Shown: positions 24,090 through 35,252 of the stretch, in pieces
How the letters are laid out: the number at the start of each line of letters is the position of its first letter
Numbering within the stretch: position 1 is the stretch's first letter
Origin: Zantedeschia hybrid cultivar
Lineage: Eukaryota > Streptophyta > Magnoliopsida > Alismatales > Araceae
Reading direction: 5' to 3'
Length of the DNA: 64,000 bases
Assembly (NCBI GenBank): GCA_030544215.1
Contig: JARZZO010000006.1
Coordinates: forward strand, 52,118,501-52,182,500
Notes under the pieces: model-generated
What the model saw: only the letters and a program-made list of their open reading frames with translations
Databases searched by the model: none
What the model was told of the DNA's origin: nothing
Translations under genes and position numbers: made by a program

Positions 24090-24435
24090 GTTAAATCGCG
24101 TCTGGGAACAATGACGCCATTCAGTGGAGCACAAACTAAGGCAGCAACAGAAAAATTTTGAAATTTATTAAACGCGTCTCCTATGGGTGACGCATTTTAG
24201 ACTTTACCGCCTCTTTTAGCCAGGACTGTACCACGGAAACACGGAGTAATTGGAGTCTCCGAAGCAGGACGCGATTCAGTGGATTAATTACAGGAAATCT
24301 CTGGAAAGAAGGAGAGAGATAGGAAAAAGGCAGCTCGCTGACCAGACACTATTTTGGGTTCTTTTGAGGATAAATTTTTATTTCAAAAATTGAATTATGC
24401 TGAAAAGCATCTCTCTGAGTCGACGTGATTTGAAT
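24090..24435. repeat. Hairpin cluster downstream of ORF1 in B
   Basis: Palindromes lie at about 24090-24126, 24168-24202, 24252-24282 and 24402-24435. They are collinear with the cluster at 43602-43945 of A and, inverted, with 4659-5064 of F. The purine-rich sequence just before it (23980-24070) matches the leader in front of the PMD gene of A, but the PMD gene itself is missing in B. Confidence 0.75.
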
Positions 24436-24609
24436 TAAATAAGTCCGAACCTTGATATTTTGAGGAAAAATCACAGTTTACTCAAGGAAAATTATAAAAA
24501 CAAAAAATGCAAGACATTTAAGGAATGATTTTTATTGTATTAAGGAACAATTCTTCATTGAAAATGAAATCAAAATACATCAAATTGGAAGACAAAGGAT
24601 GAAGAGCTT

Positions 24610-26029
24610 TCAAAGACGAATCTTCTTAAGCTCCTTTACATATGATTTTTATAATTCTTTATTAACTCATGAGGAAGTTTCACACAACAGGTGAAACCGA
24701 TATTCCAAAGAGTTGCAATAAGTTTTGTCGCCTTGAAATCTTCGTCAGTTCCCAAAGCCCGCTTCTTAATTAGAAAAAGAAAAGATATTTTTGAAAGTTT
24801 ATAGCGTGGCATACCAAGTTGAGGATGACAACGATGTGGATTATAAAGAACGAACTCGGTCGCCTCGATTAGTCAGAGCTCTGTGCTAGCACCACGGCGC
24901 ACTCGAACCGCCTTTTCCATGAGTGCAAGTGGTGTGGATTCGAATCCAGTTCTGAGCATAGTCTTGAATTAAGCACGCCAGTCAGCTCCAGTCTTGGGGT
25001 GGGGCATCTGATTGGTCATGTTGTCGTTGAACTTCACAATGTTGGCAATATAGAAGATAGGACTGCGCTGATATGTCTTGGATATCTTTGGAACTTTTTT
25101 CCTCATTATAGTTGAACTTAAAGTGGAATTCCACCTATAGAGCTAAGAGAAGCATACTGCCATAAGGAAGTTGACCTGTAGAAGCTGTAGAGAGCCCACT
25201 ATAGAGGTAGGCTAAAACCGCTGTGTTGATCTGCTTTCCTTCAAAAATCTCACTGATTGCGCTAATTTGATCATCTTCTAAAATATTGTCTTGGGCAGAG
25301 AATAGTAGAGCTCCAACTAAGCATGTGGTGAACGCCTTCATCACATTCTCTGTTTCTTCATCCTTGAGATCTTCTATCTTCTTCAGAGTCCATTCGGCTA
25401 ATTTGGCAAGATTGATCTCCTTGTTAGTAAGATAACCTTGAATCACTTTTAGCTTCTTTATGATATTTTCTAGCAATTGTTGACCCGTGATTCTTTCTGT
25501 CATCAGCATCATATCACTCAAATCAGGTTCATCATTGTTGACCTTGAGCTTAGGAAGACCCAATAAGAGTTCAACTTCTTCTTAAAGGATAGTAGCTTTG
25601 AACGTGGTAAAAAGAAAGGTATGAGTTTGTGGATGCCACAATTCGGTTAAAGCGCCCATAGTAGCCCAATCCATGCTTGTGCTTTTGTAATGTCTGGCAT
25701 GAATAACCAACTCTTGGATATGCCACTTGGATATATAATATTGCATGGAGAGACTGATCTTGTTAACTAGCTTTTGGACCAGGGAAAAAAGGATATCCCG
25801 AGATGAAGAGAAAAGAAATTGGAATAGTCCGCTCTTGCTTATTAAAGAATTGAGAATTTGGAAGAAATATAAAAGGAATTGAAGAAAATAGAAGGGGAGT
25901 TGATTAGAAGAGAGATTAGCTTACTTGTAAGTTAGGATCTCGCCCACTTAGATGATCTTTCACTTCAGAGAGCTTTTTAATCGTCTTCCTCATCTTTTTG
26001 TTAGAAGAATCTTGTGAAGAATTTGCCAT
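24610..26029 (-). pseudogene. Antisense ORF1 of element B (best preserved copy)
   Basis: Exon 1 (from 26029) reads MANSSQDSSNKKMRKTIKKL...DHLSGRDPNLQ and ends at a donor A^GTAAGC near 25927. Exon 2 resumes near 25805 (LVQKLVNKISLSMQYYISKWHIQ), passes WATMGALTELWHPQTHTFLF, and then has an open stretch of 142 codons (25563-25135) with MTERITGQQLLENI, EWTLKKIEDLKDEETENVMKAF and YLYSGLSTASTGQ. A stop follows ..GSMLLLAL at 25135 and the C-terminal part continues with frame breaks to 24610. No catalytic motif is visible. The block layout recalls DUF7745 / PMD-related proteins. It is antisense to the LTRs, as in A and F. Confidence 0.6.
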
Positions 26030-26254
26030 CTTCTCTTGAATAGAATTGATCTTCCTCTCGATTTCTTCTTGTTCTTTCCCTCTCGTTCTTGAGTTTTGGA
26101 GAGAATCTTCTAGTTTTCCTTCTTGATTGTTTGTAGTAATGTTTTGATATGAAGAGAAGGAGGCTTTATAGAGGAATTTGCGAGATTAAGGAACCCTTTC
26201 CGAATTAGAATATGGATGTGCATTGAAGGAAAGTGGAGCCCGGATTGGAGTCAG

Positions 26255-27372
26255 AACGACGTCTGGATGGTGTGACGTCATTCAAACGACGTCTATGAAC
26301 AACGACGCCATTTGATGCATTTTTTTGCCTTTTTGTTATTTTTCCCTAAATTCCATATTTGCTGATATTTAATGTTGTTTATCTATCTGCATGAAGTTAC
26401 TAATGAATTCTAAGTGCAGGAAATTAAAGAAATGAAAATGAAGTTGAAAATTTCAATAAGGTCCCACTGTGGTAGTTTCACTGAGTCTCAATTGTAACTT
26501 AGAAGACGATTATCTCTATCCTTATATTCCTTCATGTAATTGATTTGCATCATCATTACTATATGATAAATATCTATTAGATATATCAAGGACCTTGTGA
26601 TTTTGATGAAACTGGAATTTGACTTCCCCTTCAACAAAACAGTGATATTCCAGAGGATTCTTAATTATACGGATAGACCATTAGATTGTTAACTGATGAG
26701 GACGATGGTTCCACTCTTGTGAAACAGTGCGTGGATAAACGAGCTTCGGCTTAGTACTGGATTACAAGATTAATATCTTGACTCATCAATGACAGTTTAA
26801 CAATATTATCGTTGATTAATTTATATTTTATTTTATTTTTAATTTTTCTTTTAGCCTTGCATGCATCATGTAGGACTTTAAAATTATTGTAATAAGAATT
26901 AATTATTGATTAAGTTTCAGAATATTGTTCTAAAAAAATCCCAACGTGATGTGAGATATTCCATTCCGAATTGATCTCTTAATTATCTTTGAGGTTTTCT
27001 TGAAGATATCTTTGGAATTCCTTCTTTCTTGGATTTTTTATCCCAAATTTTCTTATTTCTTTTTATGATCCATTATGGTTGTAGCACGTTCTCATTGGCT
27101 GGTAACCGCTCTCCATGATGAAATCTACAGGGTTTGTGACCTAAGGTACTTCCTAATCGTGGAAGTTGATCGTACTTATTTTATTTCTTTGTCTCTTTCA
27201 TCCAAACATGATTGATTCCATTGATATCTTTAAGTCATCTTCATTGATCATTCTGAGAAAGATTCTCATCATATGATGTTGAGAGCGTGTCACATCACAC
27301 TTTGGCATCACCTTTTTAGTACATTCTATTCTATTTCACTCCCTTGCAAAGTCAATGCCAAGATGGGGCAAC
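26255..27372. other. 3' untranslated region and polypurine tract of B
   Basis: Two hairpins (26255-26288 and 26290-26320) lie upstream of ORF1 exon 1. The rest matches 49720-50705 of A, including the GCATGCATCATGTAGGACTT block near 26856-26880, and ends with GATGGGGCAAC (27362-27372) next to the 3' LTR. Confidence 0.65.
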
Positions 27373-28666
27373 TGTAGACATGCTAATTTTGACTTCATAT
27401 TGAGTAAATTTCATGTCACAATTATAACTCTCCAAAATGGTCTGATGTTTAATCATTAATTAATTTTTTTTGATTTTTCTCGAATATTCTTAATTAACGT
27501 CGCCCAACCACGATGCCATTTATATTCCTAGCCGAAATTAGTTCGGAATTAAATTTCCAAATTCAGATAGATTTAATTGAATAGCGTCGCCATTAGGAGA
27601 CGCTATTTAAGTCTTAATCCGTCTGGATTTCTGATTTTTAATTCGAATTAATTTCCTACTAACTTAAAGCACGTCGCCCGAAGGAGACGCGATTTAGGTT
27701 TCCTAATGTTTTTCGGTTTCCTTTTTGGACTTTCTTTCTATTTTGGCCGCTTTAATTAACCAAATGGCGTCCCGTCTCGGCAATTCGATTTGGGAGTTTC
27801 CTGATAAACATGATTTGGCCGAGATAATCTGATTTCCGAAGTTGCGAAGGTTGCTAACTCCTCCATACTCGTCTAAGGTAAGTCTGACTGCAGGAGAGAG
27901 TCATTTTGAAGCCCAAAACATCCTTAAACCTATTCTTATAAATACAATACCCCTTTGGACCTTTGAAAAAGTTTGGCCATTGGTGATTTTGAAGTTCAAG
28001 ACAAGGTGTTTGAAGACTCTAGAGGAGAAAAACGTGGACAACAAGAAATTCTTCATCTAAGGCTTCTTTTTCTTCATTCTCTTCATCATTTGTAGCTTTT
28101 GAAGATCAAGACTATGGAGGAGCCAACCAACCATCTTCTTTCCCTAATTTCTTTCTAAACTTTTCATTAATTTCATACAGTTTATTTATTGTTTTCCATA
28201 GTTCATCATCATTGTCATCACTTCATTTTCACACACACATCATTATTTCCCATGCCCACATGCATATTAGGGTTTTAAAGAACAACAATCAAGTGAGTAG
28301 ATTAGTTTAGTTGCATGTTTAAATTTCTTATTAGAATCGATACTACTCTACTCTTGTTCTAATAATTTCTACTTTTGTTTAATCTTTCTTACGAGGTACA
28401 AAGAAGAAGAAAGAAGAAAATCCAAAGGAATAACCATCAAGAAATTAAAAACAAGAACATCAATAAAAGAGCTCTCTTTCTTTGGCCGGCCGAAAAAAGG
28501 GAATCAAGGACTCAATCTCCCAAATTTGAAAAGGTAAGCGATTAATCTTTCTTTTGAAACTTTACAGTTTCTGACGATCACGTTTTCTTTAGTTTTCAAT
28601 AGTTTTATTATTCATATGAACCACATGAAACTCATGAACATCACACACACAATTTGAGCACCTACA
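27373..28666 (+). mobile_element. 3' LTR of element B
   Basis: It runs from TGTAGACATGCTAATTTTGA to GAGCACCTACA. Hairpins lie at 27490-27524, 27579-27610, 27664-27697 and 27761-27793, TATAAATA at 27937-27944, a GGTAAGCG motif near 28531, and a PBS-like TGACGATCACG at 28572. Several substitutions relative to the 5' LTR in every 100 bases show that B is not recent. Confidence 0.9.
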
Positions 28667-28671
28667 AACAT

Positions 28672-28823
28672 CTCCCAAGTTAGAAAGGTAAGGTGATCTT
28701 TTTCCTTTTTTTGAAACTTTACAGTTTCTGGCGATCACGTTTTCTTTAGTTTTTAATTGTTTTATTCATCATATAAACAACATGAAATTCATAATAATCA
28801 CACACATGATTTGAGCACCCACA
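28672..28823 (+). mobile_element. 5' LTR of element A, right part
   Basis: The A LTR resumes after the AACAT copy with CTCCCAAGTTAGAAAGGTAAG, matches 51854-52005, carries a PBS-like TGGCGATCACG at 28729, and ends GAGCACCCACA. Confidence 0.9.
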
Positions 28824-28828
28824 CTTTT

Positions 28829-28846
28829 TGGCGATCACGGTAGAAC
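28829..28846 (+). other. Primer-binding site of element A
   Basis: TGGCGATCACGGTAGAAC begins five bases after the LTR. Element D has TGGCGATCACGGTGGGAC at the same place. It resembles the TGGCGCCCACCGTGGGG site (lysine tRNA type) of many Tat-lineage elements but differs in the middle. Which tRNA is used is not certain. Confidence 0.6.
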
Positions 28847-29823
28847 TTGGTCTTGCCATCTTTTAATATTTTATTCTTGCTTTTTTGGTCATCGGACACC
28901 CACGGTGCACCACTTGTGTCCCTCGGGCACGTTTTCACCACTTGGTGAGTTTGGTTACGTTTATCTCTGTGTGCACTACGTACATCCCTTTGTGGCAAGA
29001 TTTTGCCCTCCCTTGATCGATTAAAAGATTGTGAGTGTAATAGGAAGAGTGTGTGTTTGATTGAATTCTATGTTAGTTTACATGATAATAAATCTGTTTG
29101 AACTAAGTTTTTGCACGATCTGTTATCTTCTGTTTATGTTGATAACTTGGGAGGGGATTGTCCCCGTAATTGCTCTCTGTTAACTATTTTTTGGCCTCTG
29201 AATAGCGTCTTGAGTTAGCGACGCGAGTCCAAACGCGTCGTTTCACACAGACTCCATTTTGACTGTCTGCGCTGTTGCTTAAGGTTCTGTAAACAGAAGA
29301 AGTTTCTGTCTTGAATAGCGTCGGTGAACAACGACGCTATTCAAACAATTTCTTCTCTTGCTCATCAGCCCTCAGATCTTTGATCTTTTTGATACCTATA
29401 TTTATCTATATTATATTAGAGGCCATCTAGGCCGCAGGTCATTTGCATCGGGGCTCATCCCCCATCTATAAGAACACCTTTCTTAGCATCCTCACCTCTC
29501 TCTGATTGGGTTGGTCCCTCGACCAGACTAGAGTGGTTGGTGTTAAGGCCTCCATAAGTCTCCAAAATCAGGGAATTCCTCCTTGATCATCGGGCAGGTT
29601 GTACCAATTGAAGTCATGGTTAGTCGTTCGTAACGTTGTGAGAGAACGATAGAGTATAACGGTGGAAAAACTTGAACTGAAACTAGGATCCTATCCCGTT
29701 GAGTGAATTTGTGTTTAAAAATCCGAATAATTCAACAAGGAATCCTAAGATAACGTAACCATCCACTTGTCTACTAATCCTCTGCACAACTTGTTTGAAT
29801 CTCTGTCAAAATTTAATATCATG
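28847..29823 (+). other. Leader of element A with three hairpins
   Basis: The leader is non-coding. Palindromes lie at 29196-29228, 29230-29263 and 29311-29346, the first two back to back. D has a matching trio in its leader (61501-61655). The GTGCACCAC / CACTTGGTGAG words (28904-28950) are conserved in D near 61905-61970. No ORF upstream of gag is seen. Confidence 0.6.
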
Positions 29824-32430
29824 ATGCTCCAATTAGGTAGAACCGTCGGCATGGTAGCCATTGAACAGGAAGATGTGTTTGAATACGAGGGAGATGCTAA
29901 TGCCCCTCACAATCATGATTATCATTCTGAGAATGGGGTAGATGCTAATGCCCCCCATGACTCCAACTTCTTTCACATTGAGTACGAGGGAGACACTTAT
30001 GTACCTCATCAGGCCCAGTTTACCTGTGACCAGTATGATCCTGGTACCAATCATCCTCTTGTGCACGTAATCTTCAATCTCACTTATGAGGAGGCTCAAG
30101 ATCAAGCTGAGCCTTCGTCTACTAACCCTCATGATCTAGTTACCATCTTGGGATCTCTGGCTACTTGTGTGAATCCTCAACAACTTGAGGCTATCCAGTC
30201 AATTCTCAAGGGGAAGACGCCCTTGCGTTCTGCCGAACTAAATCCTGCAGTTCCCCCTATCGTTCGTCAAGTTCCTCCCCCTCACCATACCCCCTCTGTT
30301 CATCAAGCCATGGATGGTCTTCATATTTCTACTCATCGGCCATCTGGGTCACAACAATCCTGCTCGAGATACCCGGCTAGACCGCATACGCCAACTCACC
30401 AAAATGCCTTCTGGTATGACAGAAGCGCTGCCAGACGTCAACTGTACTACCCCCCTTGCCCAGTTACTCCAAGAGGCAAGCCTATCATGCTTCATCACCT
30501 TCTCCTCTCCAAATCGATCTAGTGACTCAGGCTCTACTCACGAAGATGGACCAGATGGACGAGCAATTCAACAGTTTTAAGAAAATGTTGGGAGTCAAGG
30601 CTGTACCTGAGATCACTCTCCCCAGTCTACCAGTATTTCATCTGCCGCTTTATGAAATGCCAATGTATATAAAATACAATGGCTTTGGTAACCCCTTCAC
30701 CCACTTGAAGGAGTTTATGTACGAGTCTTCCTTTTGGCAGAATGGCAAAAGGTCGCTGGCATTCTTGTTCAGAAAATCATTAGAGGGACCAAACCTCGAG
30801 TGGTTCTTTTCCCTAGACTCATCGGACGTGGAAAATTATGACATTGTGTTGCGAAAATTCATCTAGCGATACTACGACAGAGTTGCACCATCCTTATCAA
30901 TAACTGATTTAGTAGCTGAAAAGATGAAGTCTGATGAAGACTTCATCACCTTTGCCGATAGATGGAGGGGTATGGCAGAGAAGATAAAAGATCACATGTC
31001 TGAGTCAGAACAAGTGAAGATGATCATTGCTAATGCCACGCCCCAGTACAAGCTAGTCCTCACGTTGACAATTTGACTAGCATGGCAGAATTATATGAGA
31101 GAGTGCGTTATTGCCAGAACGCTTTCAAAGATTCAACCTTCTCCAGTATCTTTGACACCCATAGACCCAGCAGACCTCCACCTCAGAAACCTGCCATGCC
31201 GAATTCTCCTAGCATGGGTCCCACTACTGAGGGCACACTCTCCCATGAACAAATCAACACTATGAACAATAACCAACCGCAGTTCATGAGAAACCAACAA
31301 CAACAGCCGCAGTATACAGGGCAGAGACTGCCGAATCAATAGGGCTTTAGGCCACCTCAGCAACCATACCAGCCAGCCTACAATCAACCTCAGCAGCAGT
31401 ATCAGCAAACATTCAACCAGCCACGTCAGCAGCCAGCATCCCATAATGTACCTCCCTCGGGTGACTACAACCAACAAAGAAATCCTCCGGGTCCGAAGAG
31501 GGCATCTTATCCTCCACTCTTAGAAGTCTCTATCAGACATTTTCAACGCCCTTATGGCAGCTAATGATCTAGTATTACTTAAGGAGAAAACTGTCTGGCC
31601 CCAGAATGCTGATGCCTCTAGGTACTTTGTCTTCCATAGACAACCTAGCATACAGTGGATGCATGTTTCCAATTGAGGGACTACATCCATGATCTCAAAG
31701 ATCAAGGAGGTGTTGATTGGGAGGAGATGAGAAAATACATAGCCACCTTGAAGGCGAGGAGACCACAGCAACAACAACAACAACAGCCGCCGCAGCAACA
31801 ACAACAGATGCAAAGAGCACCAGCATAGGCAGCAACACTGCCAAACATGGGTATAGTGCAGAACACATTGCCGGAGCATCAAAACCAGGTTGCCCCAATC
31901 CTTACTAATAGCCAGTCTGAGGCTAATAGGAGGCAACAATGGAAGGTAGAGGAATCCTCCTCTGTCTACTCAACAGGCCACATCCCGAGTACCGCCGAGC
32001 AACCGCCTCGCCGCATTCTCCACACACCCAAACCAGAAACGACAACCATCACTCCGATACCAACACCCGCCTACCATAGACCCAAACCGCAATCCCAAAC
32101 CCTTAAACCCGTTACCCCCATTCCACCACCTACCTTCCTTAAACCCATGCCTCCACCAAATAACCCTTCGCAACCCAACCACGAACCCCTCATACCTTCT
32201 AAACCATTGCTACGCATACCATTTCCCACATCACCTGCACCAGCCATTCACCGCAATACCATACAACCCTCCAAACCACTCATCCGCATTCCAGCACCTC
32301 CACCAAACAATCCCTCACCATCACCTGTTTACAAACCCATTGCCCCCTCTAAATTGCTCATCAACACGGCAGTACTTAAGATCTCACTTGGACCTTCCGA
32401 TGTTGAACAACACACGCTCTGGAGCGGGTG
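29824..32430 (+). pseudogene. gag of element A, broken
   Basis: The start is placed at the ATG pair near 29821-29824 by alignment with D. An N-terminal acidic repeat (YEGDANAPH.. / GVDANAPHDS) is followed after a frame change near 30500 by the gag core: LPSLPVFHLP, YNGFGNPFTHLKEFMYESSFWQN, RSLAFLFRKSLEGPNLEWFFSLDSSDVENYDIVLRKFI. A TAG replaces CAG after FI (near 30865). The core continues with ADRWRGMAEKIKDHMSESEQVK. The region that is a Cys-His zinc finger in D (CYFHRQPGHTIDTC) has lost its cysteines here (near 31625). A glutamine/proline-rich tail runs to about 32430 and was continuous with protease, as in D. Product: capsid-nucleocapsid polyprotein. Confidence 0.8.
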
Positions 32431-32544
32431 AATCTTCAATAAGGTTTTCCCTCAGACCACAGTAAGAGACGCCCATCACAGCCGTCAGAAGAAATTCAGA
32501 ATGAAGAGAGTGCACCTGGCACTCAGTACGACCTACTGAAGCAG

Positions 32545-33237
32545 TTGGACAGAACACCGACACACATTTCCATACTAGAACTGATCAAAAGATCCAAGAT
32601 CCATCAAGAGGCTTTGATGGAATATCTACAGAGAGTAATGGTTAGTAAAGATGTGCCGGTAGAGATGATAACCACACTGCTAGTTCCACAGGGGGATTAT
32701 CCCTCTATAACATTTCACACTTCTGAACTAGCACCACCAGCAGCCAGGAGCATGGCACTAAGCATTACAGTTAACATTTGCAAAAAGGCTGTGGATGCAT
32801 GTCTACTTGACACAGGGGCTTCAATCAATGTACTATCACCAAAGACCCTAGAATTATATGGTGTACCCAAGGAGAAGTGGTTGCCTTCCCCTATTTCTGT
32901 TACCACCTACGACAACTCTACCCGTTCCCCTCTAGGAATGGTTTACTTGAAGGTAGAGTTAGATCCCGTTTGTCATGCCGAGGTTGAGTTCCACATCTTG
33001 GAGATCGACCCCTCTTTAAAAGGCATCCTTGGTCGTCCCTACATCAAATCCTTTGAGAACATACCCTCTGTAAACCATCAATGCCTCAACTTTCCTTATA
33101 AGGGACGAATCATTAAAGTAACGAGCATGGCAATCTTTGCTGTTGCTCACTCCTTGAACATTAAGCCGACTCTTTACCTAGCCGATCACCCATTCTATCG
33201 GTATTACAGGTTTATTCTCTTTCAGCTAACCCTTTAA
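32545..33237 (+). pseudogene. Aspartic protease of element A
   Basis: The frame is open for 230 codons. It has LIKRSKIHQEALMEYLQRVMV, then the retropepsin site LLDTGASINVLSPKTLE (DTG near 32810) and ILGRPYIKS near 33030. In D the protein continues into a G-patch-like stretch (MKNGYEPGRGLG); here the frame ends shortly before 33251, where the X2 LTR begins and about 480 bases of pol are missing. The enzyme would cleave the gag-pol polyprotein. Confidence 0.85.
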
Positions 33238-33250
33238 AAGCCATAATACA

Positions 33251-33555
33251 TGTAATGACCCGCCACCCTATAATCGGGGATCCGATTACTAAATGGGTAC
33301 CGAATCATTAATTTGGAGCCAAAGCAGGATCTAGATAAGTCTGGGAAATAAATAATAAACTAAGCTAAACATTCACATCGCATTGAATTGAAAAGGTAGT
33401 GCAAGAATTAAAAATTATTACAATGCGATTCGACTCAGCAAATAATTACATACTTCAACTGAAAAGAAATAATTAAGTATACATGCCAGAAAATAAAATG
33501 ACAACTACATCGGGGCATACCCTGTAACAACGGCTGCTGGCGCGCGACCCAAGAT
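33251..33555 (+). mobile_element. LTR X2 fragment (X family, plus strand)
   Basis: It starts TGTAATGACCCGCCACCCTA and follows X+ (6429 on) for about 300 bases, including ACATCGGGGCATACCC and GCTGCTGG. The rest of the LTR and any element body are absent. The left flank of A pol ends in ATACA and no matching repeat is found at the right edge (GTAAT at 35253), so this is not a simple solo LTR. Confidence 0.65.
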
Positions 33556-33557
33556 GT

Positions 33558-33770
33558 CGACGGCCAGGAACTGGCCGTCCATTGGGTCGGACGGCCAGGT
33601 ACTGGCCGTCCACTAGGTCGGCCGACGGCCAGGCGCTGGCCGTCTGTTGGGTTGGACGGCCAGGTGCTGGCCATCTACGGGGAGGTCGACGGCCAGCTGG
33701 TGGCCGTCCAGAAAGTCAGGCGGCCAGGTGATGGCCGTCCAAGGGTCTTGACGGCCAAGGTCTGGCCGTT
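33558..33770. repeat. Array of seven GACGGCCAG...CTGGCCGTC hairpins
   Basis: Palindromes of about 21 bases with a three-base loop lie at about 33558, 33590, 33623, 33655, 33688, 33720 and 33750, a period near 32 bp. Loops differ (GAA, GTA, GCG, GTG, and so on) while the nine-base arms are nearly constant. It is unclear whether the array belongs to X2 or to the leader of element Y. Confidence 0.85.
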
Positions 33771-33840
33771 CAGGGATTATGGAGTGCAGGGTCCTTACCT
33801 TCTTTTCCTTTGATTCCGACGTGTGCAGCGGGCTACAGAG

Positions 33841-33858
33841 GTCCCATCGTGATCGCCA
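33841..33858 (-). other. Primer-binding site of element Y
   Basis: On the minus strand TGGCGATCACGATGGGAC lies six bases inside the presumed end of LTR Y (CGCCTACA, plus-strand 33865). It matches the sites of A and D, so Y is a related element on the minus strand, with its body on the lower-coordinate side. Confidence 0.6.
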
Positions 33859-33864
33859 GAGGGC

Positions 33865-35252
33865 TGTAGGCGCCCGGAACGTCCCCCGCCGCGGCTGCGA
33901 GCTTCGGATGGGGGTTCCTCTCCGCTCGTCTTAGCACTGTGGCGATTTAAAGGGGGTTAGAAATAAAGTGTGATTGCCAGGAGCATTACCTCTCGGTCCC
34001 TGTGCTCCGCAGGATGGTGAGGATGTGATCGCGTTCTGTGGGAGCGGGAGATGCTGGTTCCTCCTTCTATTCCTCCGGCCGGCCAGAAGAGGAGAGCCCG
34101 GTACTCTGCACGCGTGAAGGTGGTAAGGATCCCCTGAAAATGATAAGCAAAACACAGAATAACCCGATTAGGAATATTTGGTGCAGGATCTACTCATAAA
34201 GATGTAAAAAACTAACTGAAATCAGGAGGGAACGCACCGGATGGGTGGTGGGGAGGGAAGGTGACCATATGTTATGGTCACCCACCTCTCGTTTTTTTTT
34301 TAAAACCTCTGTGCGGGGGTAAGAACTACTAGGTCATCTTACATGCATGCATGCAAATGAGGAGAGTTGTGTGTGTAAAGAGTGAAGTGGTATTTCCAAT
34401 GTAATGGAATGAAAAGAAAAAAAAGAGTGAAAGGGAGAGGTTAGAAAGGCAAGCCCGTTTCAGAATGCAGCATGAGCCTTCCCCTTTGGAGTCTCCTCGA
34501 GCTTCTCCCCAGAAAATCTTCCTCCGGGAATCCTTCAGAATCCTTAACTCTCCAAATCCTTCTTAGCCCTCCAGAATCCTTTACCCGAAGTCCTTCAACC
34601 CCCTGCTCGAGAGGATGGGGAGGGTTTAAATAGGCGAAGGAAAAAGGGGAGGAAACAGGGGTCTAAATCCCCATAAATCACCCTTCAGCCAATAGGAAGT
34701 GGTCAAAGGTTAGAGGTAGTGGACGCGGCAGTCGCCGGAGTGGGGAGTGGTCGGAATAGTGGGGGACGAGGGCGGCGAGTGGAGGAGATCGTGGGGAAGA
34801 CGGAGTCAAGGGGGTGGTTAAGGAGTGGACGGCCAGGTGACATGCCTTCCATTCTTGTGGTGGAAGGCGGCCCGGCTGGCCTTCGAAGGGGGTGGAAGGC
34901 GAGGGGTGGCCTTCGAAGGTGGTGGAAGGCAAGGGGTGGCCTTCGAAGGTGGTAGAAGGCAAGGGAGCTGGCCTTCCACGAAAAGGTGGTAAAAAGTGAA
35001 AAAGGTGGCTAAAACGGTGGAAGGCGAGGTTGCTGGCCTTCGAAGGGGGTAGAAGGCGGGGGGTGGCCTTCGACGGTGGTGGAAGGCAAGGGGGCTGGCC
35101 TTCCACGAAAAGGTGAAAAGAGGGTCAAAAGGGTGGAAGGCAAAGTGGCTGGTAGTGGGCTGAGATGGCTGAAATGAGGGGATTTTGGTGATGACAGGCT
35201 AATGGTGGGTTGGGTTCATGACCAAAAGGGTGGTCCAAAATCGGTGTCTACA
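33865..35252 (-). mobile_element. 5' LTR of element Y (A-related, with different hairpin arms)
   Basis: Read on the minus strand it starts TGTAGACACCGATTTTGGAC and ends GGCGCCTACA. It has the general plan of the A-family LTR: hairpin array in U3, a TATTTAAA box (plus-strand 34625-34632), a CACACACA-type block, a CTGGCCGGCC motif near 34078, a GGTAATGC donor-like motif, and a PBS-like copy (TGGCAATCACA) near 33977. Instead of CGTC palindromes it carries GGAAGGC/GCCTTCC palindromes. Only this LTR and a short leader survive; the rest of Y is lost at the junction with X2. Confidence 0.65.
34862..35104. repeat. Array of seven GGAAGGC...GCCTTCC hairpins
   Basis: Units lie at about 34862-34884, 34893-34914, 34923-34944, 34954-34978, 35020-35042, 35050-35071 and 35080-35104, spaced about 31 bp with one gap. 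Arms are GGAAGGC and GCCTTCS; the 7-11 intervening bases vary. Long open frames across it are translations of the palindromes. Confidence 0.85.

Larger units (their letters stand above)
20871..28666 (+). mobile_element. Element B: Tat relative without gag-pol, nested in A's 5' LTR
   Basis: LTRs at 20871-22157 and 27373-28666 enclose 5.2 kb with no gag, protease, reverse transcriptase or integrase. A perfect AACAT target duplication (20866-20870 and 28667-28671) flanks it. The right half (23957-27372) matches the 3' region of A: hairpins, antisense ORF1, 3' untranslated region and polypurine tract. The left half (22158-23956) is unrelated to A. B is a non-autonomous or internally rearranged derivative and would depend on proteins of a full Tat element. 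Confidence 0.85.

Noticed and set aside
28829..28846. tRNA gene fragments at the TGGCGATCACGG sites
   Set aside because: Only the 3'-end complement is present, always next to LTR ends or at one fixed place in U5; no cloverleaf can be drawn.
34678..35106. 142-codon minus-strand open frame rich in Pro, Ser and Leu
   Set aside because: It is a translation of the GGAAGGC palindrome array inside LTR Y.
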